A stretch of 64,000 nucleotides of DNA from Flagellimonas aequoris (GTDB taxonomy: Bacteria > Bacteroidota > Bacteroidia > Flavobacteriales > Flavobacteriaceae), in contig NZ_QXFJ01000023.1 of assembly GCF_003584165.1 (NCBI RefSeq), positions 372,001 to 436,000 of the forward strand, in the 5' to 3' direction. Every line of letters starts with the position of its first letter. The first letter of the stretch is position 1. Positions 48,123-56,560 of the stretch are shown one piece after another. Under the pieces are notes generated by a model. It was not told the DNA's origin. It worked only from the letters and a program-made list of their open reading frames with translations, and did not search any database. Position numbers and translations under genes: made by a program.

Positions 48123-48142
48123 ATTCCTGCTTTCGCAGGAAT
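48123..48142. repeat. Palindrome ATTCCTGC-TTTC-GCAGGAAT
   Basis: An 8-bp stem with a four-base loop immediately after the EEP stop, followed by GAC. It resembles the GTCATTCCTGC-type palindromic repeats common in many bacterial genomes. It falls between convergent stops, so it may also act as a terminator, but there is no T-tract. Confidence 0.55.
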
Positions 48143-48149
48143 GACAACT

Positions 48150-48587
48150 TTACCCCAACCACTGGCTCCAGGGAATACGGCTCAAGATCAACAAAAGGCC
48201 AAGACCGTAGAAAATGGTAATGGTCTTGAACTTTTTATCGCTCTCCATAAACTTTTTGTGTCTGGACCAACCAATGGTGATCAAGGCCAATGCGATGATA
48301 TTGATAAAGGGGTGCTCCACGGCCAAAAGACGGGCAGGGGCATTTAAACCACTCATTCCCAATGCCTGAATGGCCTTTAAACCGTTGGCAGAGATAAAAT
48401 AGAGGACCAACCCCACCAATAACTGGATATGGCTCAATATCAAAGCAAAAAGGCTAATACGAAGGTCCTTATGCATGGTGAAGTCTTTTTTGCCCATCCA
48501 GCCCAAAAGAGCATTGATTACGGCCACGATCAGGACTGCCAAAACAACATAGGCCAAATAGGAGTGTAGGTTCTTTATAATTTCCAT
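48150..48587 (-). CDS. Cytochrome-b-like four-helix membrane protein
   Basis: 145 residues, four predicted membrane helices: HSYLAYVVLAVLIVAVINALL, LFALILSHIQLLVGLVLYFI, PFINIIALALITIGW and ITIFYGLGLLLILSRI. Histidines in the first (NLHSYLAYV), second (SHIQLLVG) and third (VEHPFINI) could bind heme. Related flavobacterial proteins are often labelled cytochrome B, or in error 50S ribosomal protein L27. Function unknown. Converges with the EEP gene. Confidence 0.75.
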   Translation of the reverse strand: MEIIKNLHSYLAYVVLAVLIVAVINALLGWMGKKDFTMHKDLRISLFALILSHIQLLVGLVLYFISANGLKAIQALGMSGLNAPARLLAVEHPFINIIALALITIGWSRHKKFMESDKKFKTITIFYGLGLLLILSRIPWSQWLG

Positions 48588-48628
48588 GTGGTATAGTTTG
48601 TGGTTTTAAAAGTACGGATTTTAAGCAT

Positions 48629-48657
48629 AAAAAAACCCTGCCGATCGGCAGGGTTTT
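48629..48657 (-). terminator. Terminator of the large TonB receptor
   Basis: AAAACCCTGCC / GGCAGGGTTTT, an 11-bp perfect stem with loop GATC. On the minus strand a run of seven T follows. It lies 20 bases past the receptor stop. Confidence 0.9.
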
Positions 48658-48677
48658 AATTATTTATCAGGTTCGGA

Positions 48678-51359
48678 TTAGAAATCGTAACGTAAGGTTA
48701 CGTTCCAAGTTCTACCCAATCCAAAATATCCTTGGTTGGAAACATTGATTCCTTTGTAAGTCTCATCACCAGCCTCAACAAAGTTGGCCGTAGTAAGTTC
48801 AGAGAGATAAATGTGGTTCAAAACGTTGTTCATGTTGGCCCTGATCTTCAACTGTTTTGACTTATCGATTCCTAAAGGCATATTGAAGGTCACACCAGCA
48901 TCCAATACGCTGAAAGTTGGCAATTTCAAGTTTTCCTTGATGGCTCCAACATCAGAGTAAAGATCACTGTAATACCTCCAGTCAGAATCCACAGAGAACA
49001 TTTTGTTTATTCTGTAGGCAAATCCAAGACCTCCTGAAGTCTGTGCAGCACCACCTACTTTTCCACCATCATAATCAATGGTTTCAGTACTGATAACGTT
49101 CCTGTTCTCATCGGTTATTTGGGTAACGGCATTTCCCTTATAGATCCAGTCACCAATGGAAGCAAAACCGTTGATGGATAGTCCATTGATCGGTCTATAT
49201 TTAAAATCTACTTCTACCCCCGTATGCAATTGCTCCGTACCGAAGTTTGAAGTGTAGGTCACCACATCATCCTCTACGGTAGAACTTGAAGCTACTCTGT
49301 CTTTCCAAGAAGTTCTGTACAAGTTGACATTCGCAGAGAACATAGAGCTAGAGAATCCGTAGCCAGCTTCCAAACCAAAAATTTTCTCGTTTTTGGTCAA
49401 TGGGTTTACTTGATTGGTAAAGTTCAAGTAGATATTGTCATGATATGGTTGACGGTTATAATAGCCAACATTGGCATAAAAACTATGTTGTGAAGTTGGG
49501 TTGTAGCTAAAACCACCTTTTGCATTGTACCCAAAATTGTTCACTTTTTCCGAATCAACCCCAGGCACTATACCCGCAGGCAAAGGTTCTCCTGTCCATT
49601 GAGGCGAAGTACCATTGATCAAAGACTCGTCAGCATATTGGTAATGGTCAAATCTTTGGTGATATTGGTTGGAAACAGACCCTTGGAAAAAGGTAGAGAA
49701 TGTATCTGTAGCATATTCCAACTGTGTAAACAAACCACCGTAAGAAATGCGCTCATCATTGCTGTATCCTATTTTCTGGTCTTCTGGATATGATGTAAAG
49801 GCAGCTTCCCATGCAGAAGGCTTGAAGGTCTCCGTGGCCGTTACAAACTTATAGGTTCCATATGTTCCATAAGGTTCATGGTTGTTGTTCTGATCTCTCA
49901 AACGGATGTTATCTGTCCAAGAATTCAATCCATGAAAATTAGAAACTACCCTAAAGTGCTTTCCATAATAGGTCCTTAAATCAAAACCAACGTTCCAGGT
50001 CAAATTATCACCAAGTTGCTTTTCAAGGTTTGAAATCAACCCATACCAGTTATGCAAGTTCATGGATGAACGGGTAATGTAAGAAGGCTCAGAACCAAAG
50101 TTTATAGCATCACCACCGGTAACAGCAGCATTCTGGGCATAAATGGCATCATAATCGATACGTCCCTCAGCAGTTCTGATTCTGTTACCCAAGTTTCCGG
50201 TTCCACCACCGTTACCCCAAGAAGCATAAAGCACTGTCGAAAGGTTTGTGGTTTCGTTAATCTTCCAGTCCCAGTTCAAGTTAGCAACCGGCTTGTGGTA
50301 AAAGTTCCTTCTTTCGGTCATGTATTGACCTTGGTAAGTACCCCAGTTGTTGTTATACCTTCTTCCGTATTCCAAATAAGAAGAAATGGACTTGGTGAAG
50401 TTTTGATCGTGGAACTGTGGGGCTCCTGTAATCAAAAAGTTGAACCCGTGGTTGTCGTTGGGTCTGTAACCTACAGATATAAAATAGGTTTGCCCTTCTC
50501 CGAAGTTTCCTTCGTTGTAACCATCACCTTGCCAGTGAGATAGCATAACACTCGTACCCCATCCTTTATCGGAGATACCGGTATTGTAGCCAGCAGAAGT
50601 TTTAATGTAGTTGTTGTTTGCAACTGTTGCGTAACCAAAACCACCTTCGTTCATTTCAGTTGCCTTGGTCACAAAGTTCACCGTACCACCCACAGAAGAA
50701 ATGGCCAATTTGGAAGAACCTAGACCCCTTTGAACCTGAATACCCGAGGCAATATCATTTATACCGGACCAGTTGGACCAGTACATCAAACCATCTTCCA
50801 TACCGTTGATCGGCTGTCCGTTCAAAAGGAAAGCGGTGTTATCTTGCTCAAAACCCCTTACCCTCATGTTGGTATCACCAAATCCACCTGCCTGTCCTGA
50901 AACGTAAACGGAAGGTGTGTTCACCAAGGTCATGGTAACATCCTGGGTACCAATTTTCTCCTGAATGATCTTTACCGGAACCGAAGAAACGGCGATTGGG
51001 GTCTTCCTGTCCGTTGCAAGGTCAATAATACCTGTACCAACAACAACAACCTCACCCAACTCTTCCGCGTCGGGAAACAAAGAAATGGTCCCCAAGCTAC
51101 CAGTGGTAGTAAATTGGACATTCTTGGATACAAATCCGATGTAAGAAATAATTAAAGTTCCAGAACTTTGGCTAACCTCCAAAGTGAAATTTCCATCAAA
51201 ATCAGTTGATGTCCCTGTGCTCGTTCCCTTAACCATTACAGTAGCTCCAGGAAGAGGGCCGCCTAGCTCTCCATCTACGACCGTACCCGAAAGGGTTCCT
51301 TGAGAAAATGCCATTGCGGACATCAATAAAGCCGCAAAAGCCAAGTAGATTCTTTTCAT
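48678..51359 (-). CDS. TonB-dependent receptor with CarboxypepD_reg domain
   Basis: 893 residues. Signal peptide (LLMSAMAFSQ), then CarboxypepD_reg at about 22-105 (GTVVDGELGGPLPGATVMVKG), then plug at about 120-235 (VVVGTGIIDLATDRKTPIAV; MRVRGFEQDNTAFLLNGQPINGME). The barrel ends TWNVTLRYDF. It has its own terminator and no visible SusD. The plug and barrel resemble receptors for complex organic substrates, but I cannot name one. A region of 171 bases upstream holds its promoter without an exact TAnnTTTG. Confidence 0.92.
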   Translation of the reverse strand: MKRIYLAFAALLMSAMAFSQGTLSGTVVDGELGGPLPGATVMVKGTSTGTSTDFDGNFTLEVSQSSGTLIISYIGFVSKNVQFTTTGSLGTISLFPDAEELGEVVVVGTGIIDLATDRKTPIAVSSVPVKIIQEKIGTQDVTMTLVNTPSVYVSGQAGGFGDTNMRVRGFEQDNTAFLLNGQPINGMEDGLMYWSNWSGINDIASGIQVQRGLGSSKLAISSVGGTVNFVTKATEMNEGGFGYATVANNNYIKTSAGYNTGISDKGWGTSVMLSHWQGDGYNEGNFGEGQTYFISVGYRPNDNHGFNFLITGAPQFHDQNFTKSISSYLEYGRRYNNNWGTYQGQYMTERRNFYHKPVANLNWDWKINETTNLSTVLYASWGNGGGTGNLGNRIRTAEGRIDYDAIYAQNAAVTGGDAINFGSEPSYITRSSMNLHNWYGLISNLEKQLGDNLTWNVGFDLRTYYGKHFRVVSNFHGLNSWTDNIRLRDQNNNHEPYGTYGTYKFVTATETFKPSAWEAAFTSYPEDQKIGYSNDERISYGGLFTQLEYATDTFSTFFQGSVSNQYHQRFDHYQYADESLINGTSPQWTGEPLPAGIVPGVDSEKVNNFGYNAKGGFSYNPTSQHSFYANVGYYNRQPYHDNIYLNFTNQVNPLTKNEKIFGLEAGYGFSSSMFSANVNLYRTSWKDRVASSSTVEDDVVTYTSNFGTEQLHTGVEVDFKYRPINGLSINGFASIGDWIYKGNAVTQITDENRNVISTETIDYDGGKVGGAAQTSGGLGFAYRINKMFSVDSDWRYYSDLYSDVGAIKENLKLPTFSVLDAGVTFNMPLGIDKSKQLKIRANMNNVLNHIYLSELTTANFVEAGDETYKGINVSNQGYFGLGRTWNVTLRYDF

Positions 51360-51530
51360 TTAATTCAGTGTTTAAGTGTTTAATTAGCGCTGCAAATGTG
51401 ATCCATTTTTGACACACTGCGATTAAGCCAAAGTTAAATAAGGCTAAGATACTTAACACAAAATTAACAAACAAAGTCGCCTGACAAACAATTGTTTAGG
51501 GTTTTTAACTAATAATAGAAACCTATCAAT

Positions 51531-53168
51531 TTACTTTTTAAAATTTTGCAATAGATGCAATGTAGAAGTGTCGTGTTTGCCGATTTCTGAATTTTCAATA
51601 TCGGTCAAAATATTTTTTGCCAATTGCTTTCCAAGTTCCACTCCCCACTGATCAAAACTAAAGATGTTCCAAACCACTCCCTGAACAAAAATTTTGTGCT
51701 CATAAAGGGCTATCAAGGCCCCCAAACTTTTAGGTGTAAGTTTTTGGATCAAGATGGTATTGGTGGGTTTATTGCCCTCAAATACCTTGAAAGGAAGTAA
51801 GGTTTCAATTTCAGTGGCCGAAAGGTTTTGATTTTCCAGTTCCTTCCTGACCTCTTCTGAAGTTTTTCCATTCATCAAAGCTTCTGTCTGGGCAAAGAAA
51901 TTGGCCATTAACTTATTGTGATGGTCCACATCCCCATGGAGGGATTCTTTGTAGCCTATAAAGTCCGTTGGAATTAACTTGGTGCCTTGGTGGATCAACT
52001 GAAAAAAGGCGTGTTGGGAATTGGTTCCGGGCTCGCCCCAAATAATGGTCCCGGTTTGATGACCCACCCGGTTTCCGGCCCGATCCACACTTTTTCCGTT
52101 ACTTTCCATAATACCCTGTTGTAAATAGGCAGAAAAACGGTGCAGGTACTGGGTATAGGGGATTATGGCCTCGGTTTCGGCACCATAAAAATTGTTGTAC
52201 CACACGCTGATCATGGCCAACACCACCGGTATATTCTTGTTGAACGGAGCTTCCTTGAAATGTACATCCATTTCATGGGCGCCATCCAACAGTTCCTCAA
52301 AATGGTCATAGCCTACCGAGATAGCGATGGAGAGACCTACCGCGCTCCAAAGCGAAAAACGGCCTCCGACCCAATCCCACATGGGGAATACATTTTCGTC
52401 AGCAATCCCAAATTCGCTAATCTTTTCAAGATTGGTGGAAACTGCTGCAAAATGATGGGCGATATCTTTTTCCGAAGCGCTCTTTAAAAACCATTTTTTA
52501 ATGGTAAGGGCATTCGTTAAAGTTTCTTGGGTAGTAAAGGTTTTGGAAACGATCACAAAAAGGGTGGTCTCTGGATTAAGTTCCTTCAACACCTCATACA
52601 CAAGATCCCCATCCACATTGCTCACAAAATGGGTTTTCAAGTGGTTCTTATAGAACTTGAGCGCCTCGGTGACCATCACAGGTCCCAAATCCGACCCTCC
52701 GATACCAATATTCACGACATCCGTGAAGGCCTTTCCTGTGTAGCCCTTCTTTTCCCCAGAAATGATTGCCTGAGAAAAAGCTTTGATCTTTTCCCTTACG
52801 GTATACACTTCCTCTACAATGTTCTCCCCATCCACAAAAATCTTGTCGCCCTTTTTTGCCCTCAAAGCGGTATGGAGCACGGCCCTGTCTTCAGTTTGGT
52901 TGATGTGTTCCCCACTGAAATAGCTTTTTATGGCACTTTTCAGACCAACTTCCTCAGCTAAATCCAGCAGTAGGGAAATGGTCTTGTCGGTAATCCTATT
53001 CTTTGAATAGTCCACCAAAAAGTCGTTCCAAGCCAATGAGAACTTGCCGCCCCGATCGGTATCGGTTGCGAACAGTTCCCTTAAATGTTTGTCTTTTGTT
53101 TCTTGATAATGTTCCTGGAGCTTTTTCCAAGCTTCCGTAGTAGTAGGGTTGATTGTGGGTAGTGCCAT
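51531..53168 (-). CDS. pgi: Glucose-6-phosphate isomerase
   Basis: Interconverts glucose-6-phosphate and fructose-6-phosphate in glycolysis. 545 residues, the usual length. Phosphoglucose isomerase signatures: [72 protein letters not shown] and [15 protein letters not shown]. It starts within the stop of the M23 gene (TAATG, one-base overlap), so translation is coupled. It is the last gene of the DUF3108-TDO-M23-pgi operon. Confidence 0.98.
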   Translation of the reverse strand: MALPTINPTTTEAWKKLQEHYQETKDKHLRELFATDTDRGGKFSLAWNDFLVDYSKNRITDKTISLLLDLAEEVGLKSAIKSYFSGEHINQTEDRAVLHTALRAKKGDKIFVDGENIVEEVYTVREKIKAFSQAIISGEKKGYTGKAFTDVVNIGIGGSDLGPVMVTEALKFYKNHLKTHFVSNVDGDLVYEVLKELNPETTLFVIVSKTFTTQETLTNALTIKKWFLKSASEKDIAHHFAAVSTNLEKISEFGIADENVFPMWDWVGGRFSLWSAVGLSIAISVGYDHFEELLDGAHEMDVHFKEAPFNKNIPVVLAMISVWYNNFYGAETEAIIPYTQYLHRFSAYLQQGIMESNGKSVDRAGNRVGHQTGTIIWGEPGTNSQHAFFQLIHQGTKLIPTDFIGYKESLHGDVDHHNKLMANFFAQTEALMNGKTSEEVRKELENQNLSATEIETLLPFKVFEGNKPTNTILIQKLTPKSLGALIALYEHKIFVQGVVWNIFSFDQWGVELGKQLAKNILTDIENSEIGKHDTSTLHLLQNFKK

Positions 53169-54448
53169 TACTGGTTATAAGTGATTAACGTTTCTTCGGG
53201 TTCCGGGGCGGGATCCACAAACTCTATGCAGTCCAGTTGCCACCGCAAAGGTTCAATATGCGACATATATCCTGCACGCAACGAATCGGCAATCGGTTCG
53301 GCGGTTGGAAGCTTTTCTTGAAGGGGATCCACTTGCCTACCATTTTTCCAGAATCGGTAGCATACATGGGGACCTCCAGTATTTCCTGTCATTCCGACCC
53401 ATCCGATGACATCGCCCTGTCTAACAAAATCGCCTTTTTTTACCTTTTGTGCCTTCATGTGCAAGTATTGGGTGCTGTATATGCTATTATGCTTGATCTT
53501 CACATATTTGCCATTACCTCCCCTTCGGGTAGATTCCACAACGGTCCCATCTGCAGTTGCGATAATGGGTGTTCCAATATCAGCGGCATAATCCGTTCCC
53601 TTATGAGGTCTAACCTTGTAGCCGTAATAGGCAATTCTACGTTTTAGATTATAGCGGGAGGACAACCTATACCCAAACTTAATGGGAGCCCTTAAAAAGG
53701 TACTCCTTAGATTGTTGGCATCCTGATCGTAGTAGTCCAAAATATTTTTAAGGGAATCCGTCACATAGGGAAAAGCGTAGATGGTCCTGCCCTTGTGCTC
53801 AAAAAGCGCAGCTTTTATGGGGCCATACCCGGCATAGATGCTGTCGTTGATATAGCGTTCATCAAAGATGACCTTGAACTTGTCCCCTTTTTCCAGTTTA
53901 AAAAAGTCGATACTCCAGGCATATACTTCGGAAAGTGCTATGGTTACCCCATAATCCACCCCTAAATTGTCCATGGCCTCGGAAAGACTGCTGTTGATAA
54001 TGCCCCCCACTTCCTTTTCCACGAGTTTTACTTTTTTCTTGCTCTTGTAGGCCACTGCAGCACTATCACGTAGATCCACTACGGTATAATTGATCTTGTC
54101 ATTTTGATAGATGAACACTTTGGCCACTTCGGAAGTATCCTTTGACTTTAATATAAGGTAGGGCTTGCCAACCATTATTCTTCGTACATCGAAAGTATCT
54201 CTAAACTTTTCTGAAATGGCAGCAATCTTTGGGTAGCCCACTTTGTTTTTGAGCATCAACTCCCCAAAGCTGTCCCCGCTTCTTACGGTGTCGTGCACCA
54301 CATTGAAATCATCGAAGTTAAAACCATAATGTAGCACGGGAGGCTTTTCGATCACTTCTACTTTAGCCACTACATCAACTGGTTCCTTTGTCTGTTTGCA
54401 TGACACCAATACCATCAGTGTCAAGATTGCCCCAATAAATTTTTGCAT
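53168..54448 (-). CDS. M23-family peptidoglycan metallopeptidase lipoprotein
   Basis: 426 residues. Lipobox LMVLVSC near residue 17. A middle region ([31 protein letters not shown]) resembles the OapA/Csd3-like N-terminal parts of M23 enzymes. The catalytic domain (about 275-385) has [14 protein letters not shown] with the zinc-binding His-x3-Asp, and [22 protein letters not shown]. The final His-x-His motif reads GPHVCYRF, so the zinc His is replaced by Cys. It cuts stem-peptide cross-links in the cell wall. It lies 6 bases after TDO and overlaps pgi by one base. Confidence 0.93.
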   Translation of the reverse strand: MQKFIGAILTLMVLVSCKQTKEPVDVVAKVEVIEKPPVLHYGFNFDDFNVVHDTVRSGDSFGELMLKNKVGYPKIAAISEKFRDTFDVRRIMVGKPYLILKSKDTSEVAKVFIYQNDKINYTVVDLRDSAAVAYKSKKKVKLVEKEVGGIINSSLSEAMDNLGVDYGVTIALSEVYAWSIDFFKLEKGDKFKVIFDERYINDSIYAGYGPIKAALFEHKGRTIYAFPYVTDSLKNILDYYDQDANNLRSTFLRAPIKFGYRLSSRYNLKRRIAYYGYKVRPHKGTDYAADIGTPIIATADGTVVESTRRGGNGKYVKIKHNSIYSTQYLHMKAQKVKKGDFVRQGDVIGWVGMTGNTGGPHVCYRFWKNGRQVDPLQEKLPTAEPIADSLRAGYMSHIEPLRWQLDCIEFVDPAPEPEETLITYNQ

Positions 54449-54454
54449 TATGTT

Positions 54455-55432
54455 CTATTCCTTGTATTCCTTGTTTGCGGGATTAAATATATGATCTACC
54501 CATTCCTTTCCCCATGTATCCAGTTCATATTCTGAATACAAAGTTGGGAAAAATATTATTTTCTGAAAACTCGGTGGCAAATACTGTTTCCAATTGGTGC
54601 CTCCGGTTGCCTCTACATCCTTCCCTTCTTTGGCCAAATACCTGTATGCCGAACCCATGTGCATCAGCGGCCAATTTACGTTGGCATTCATGTCCAATTG
54701 TTTTAACGCGGATATCAGCTCCTCATTGTTCTTGGAGTCGTCTGGCAGTTGAAGGTATTTGTGGTAAACGGTACTGTCCTTTACTTGATTGGCTATCCTC
54801 AACAATCTGGGCGTATACCTGATCTCGAATTGTTTCAAAGTCAAGGTTTTCTCACCTGTTTTCAAATCGGTGGCGCCTTTCTTCCAATACATATGTTCAA
54901 AAAGTTCCTCAACAGTGTTCTTTCCTGAATAGTGGTCCCTTTCGGTATGGTGCAACATATTCTCCAGAGGGGTAGCATAGATTTCTATCATCCTATATTG
55001 TGCCGATTGAAACCCACTTGCCGGAAGCAATGCCATTCGATACCTCAGAAACTGCTCCCTTTCCATTCCTTTGATCATAATGCTGAACGATGAGATCAGG
55101 GCCTTGAAATAACTGTTGATCCTTCTGACCTTTTCAATAAAAAAAGTAAGGTCCTGGGATTTGTCCTCAACAATCTGCTTTTGTTCGTGCAAGATCAACT
55201 TGAAATAGAGCTCCGTGATCTGGTGATACATGATGAAGATTTCCTCATCCGGAAAATGTGTCCTGGGTACTTGAAGGCTCAACAGCGTGTCCAAGTGAAT
55301 GTAATCCCAATAGGTAAGGTACTTTTGGTATAGGAGGCCGTCGAGATAGGAACTCAGGTCCTGACCGGAATTTTTGTACTTTTCTTCAAGTTTGTTGATT
55401 TGGGACTGAATTTTGGGATCCTGCTTCATCAA
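54455..55432 (-). CDS. Tryptophan 2,3-dioxygenase family protein
   Basis: 325 residues in the heme TDO fold: LTYWDYIHLDTLLSLQVPRTHFPDEEIFIMYHQITELYFKLILHE in the N-terminal half, and LMHMGSAYRYL and TGGTNWKQYLPP at the C-terminal end, matching the TDO heme-binding His and GTGGS region. It converts tryptophan to N-formylkynurenine, the first step of the kynurenine pathway. No other kynurenine gene is seen here; it sits between DUF3108 and an M23 gene, an unexpected partnership. It lacks a signal peptide. Confidence 0.9.
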   Translation of the reverse strand: MMKQDPKIQSQINKLEEKYKNSGQDLSSYLDGLLYQKYLTYWDYIHLDTLLSLQVPRTHFPDEEIFIMYHQITELYFKLILHEQKQIVEDKSQDLTFFIEKVRRINSYFKALISSFSIMIKGMEREQFLRYRMALLPASGFQSAQYRMIEIYATPLENMLHHTERDHYSGKNTVEELFEHMYWKKGATDLKTGEKTLTLKQFEIRYTPRLLRIANQVKDSTVYHKYLQLPDDSKNNEELISALKQLDMNANVNWPLMHMGSAYRYLAKEGKDVEATGGTNWKQYLPPSFQKIIFFPTLYSEYELDTWGKEWVDHIFNPANKEYKE

Positions 55433-55444
55433 TGCCGATCTACG

Positions 55445-56230
55445 CTAGTTCATGATAATTTTAAACTGGTTTCTTAGTCCGTTGTAGGCCTCAAGGTCTG
55501 CCTTTAAAGATCCTACCGCCAAATCTGCCTTAATACGGATAGGAATCTTGTTCAAATCATTGGACACCCAAAGCGTTAAACTCTCCTTTTCCTTAAAAAC
55601 CCGGCCAGATTGTACCAGTGGCCTAAATTTAAGACATTCCACCTTGCCAAACTTGGTCCTAAGAATTTCTTTTCCCAAATATTTCAACTGAAACCTGAAC
55701 ATGCCATCATCATCAAAAAGCATGTCGAGATCAATGGATTGGCCTTCCACAAACTCATCCAAGTTGTAATTGTTCCGCAAAAAATAGGAAGCCGATATCA
55801 AATCCTGCACTTGGTCATGGATCTTGAAATCCTGTTGCGTTCCATTTTTATGGTCTTTCAACACAGCTTTGCGGGTATCGTAGTCAAAATCGATCTGCAT
55901 ATCTTTGGTATACCCTCCTTCATCAATTTTCCTGATGAATTTGTATGGTCTCCCATTCCGCTGACCAAAATAACTCTCATAAGTGTCGTCCACTTTAAAA
56001 AAGATGCTTGCAAAACCAGTGGTTTTGCCCTTGCCCACTACATGGTACACAGGAACACTATCTAAAGTCTTGGAGGTAAGATGCATAGTTGCATAGCTGG
56101 CGTTGAGGATGCCGTAATGTATCCTGAACTTTAGCCATTCCCCATTTTTAAAGGCAGGGGTGGAATTTTGCCCCATTACGGGTAGTACCGCAAGTAGGAA
56201 AAGTAAGGGCAGTATTCTTTTCATAGTCAA
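55445..56230 (-). CDS. DUF3108 exported protein
   Basis: 261 residues, signal peptide (LLFLLAVLPVMGQNS). DUF3108 body: NGEWLKFRIHYGILNASYATMHL, VYHVVGKGKTTGFASIFFKVDDTYESYF and GKVECLKFRPLVQSGRVF. The family is common in Bacteroidota and Proteobacteria, its function unknown; it may be a periplasmic or outer-membrane-associated beta protein. It is the first gene of the operon with TDO, M23 and pgi (spacing to the next start is 12 bases). A structured RNA candidate lies upstream. Confidence 0.88.
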   Translation of the reverse strand: MTMKRILPLLFLLAVLPVMGQNSTPAFKNGEWLKFRIHYGILNASYATMHLTSKTLDSVPVYHVVGKGKTTGFASIFFKVDDTYESYFGQRNGRPYKFIRKIDEGGYTKDMQIDFDYDTRKAVLKDHKNGTQQDFKIHDQVQDLISASYFLRNNYNLDEFVEGQSIDLDMLFDDDGMFRFQLKYLGKEILRTKFGKVECLKFRPLVQSGRVFKEKESLTLWVSNDLNKIPIRIKADLAVGSLKADLEAYNGLRNQFKIIMN

Positions 56231-56314
56231 TTTTATTGGTATAAAATTAGCAAAAACGATGTTGGGGCCATTTGGTTTACATATACTTAAACAAAACTTG
56301 TTCCAAAATAGTAT

Positions 56315-56420
56315 AAATAAAAAAAGCCCAGTCTTAAAACTGGGCTTTTCCTAAATAACCAACCAAACTTTAAATTATGAAAAACCAATACTTAAAGTTA
56401 TAAGGGAACCACCCCTTATC
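56315..56420 (-). ncRNA. Candidate small structured RNA upstream of the DUF3108 operon
   Basis: On the minus strand a perfect -7 box is followed by three stems. Stem 1 pairs CCCTTAT (56413-56419) with ATAAGGG (56400-56406), seven pairs with a six-base loop. Stem 2 pairs AACTTTAA (56366-56373) with TTAAAGTT (56392-56399), eight pairs with an 18-base loop. Stem 3 is the T-tailed terminator at 56319-56349. This gives a complete unit of about 105 nt. It overlaps no real gene. It could be a free sRNA or a leader that controls the DUF3108-TDO-M23-pgi operon 84 bases further on. Named by structure only; no family recognised. Confidence 0.55.
56319..56349 (-). terminator. Terminator ending the small RNA candidate
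   Basis: AAAAGCCCAGT / ACTGGGCTTTT, an 11-bp perfect stem with a six-base loop. On the minus strand it is followed by seven T. It lies too far (about 210 bases) from the patatin gene stop to be that gene's obvious terminator. Confidence 0.85.
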
Positions 56421-56425
56421 TGAGA

Positions 56426-56433
56426 CAAATATA
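56426..56433 (-). promoter_or_regulatory. -7 promoter element for the small RNA candidate
   Basis: TATATTTG on the minus strand matches TAnnTTTG exactly. Start of transcription would be close to 56420. A clear -33 TTTG was not found. Confidence 0.5.
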
Positions 56434-56560
56434 CGCCATGCCTTTGTAGGAAATTCAGTTTTTAACGGACTTTAACTTAACCCCCTAGAAATTGATGTCT
56501 TTTATATCTTTTTTTGGCAAATTATTAAGAAATATGGGCGGTTTGATGAATCCTGAACAA
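56434..56560. other. Remainder of the 330-base gap between DUF3108 and patatin
   Basis: Beyond the small RNA candidate and its promoter I see no gene and no convincing terminator for the patatin gene. It is AT-rich. Confidence 0.5.

Noticed and set aside
56374..56404. Eight-codon frame ATG...TAA on the plus strand within the small RNA region
   Set aside because: Too short to judge; the minus-strand promoter and terminator explain the region better.
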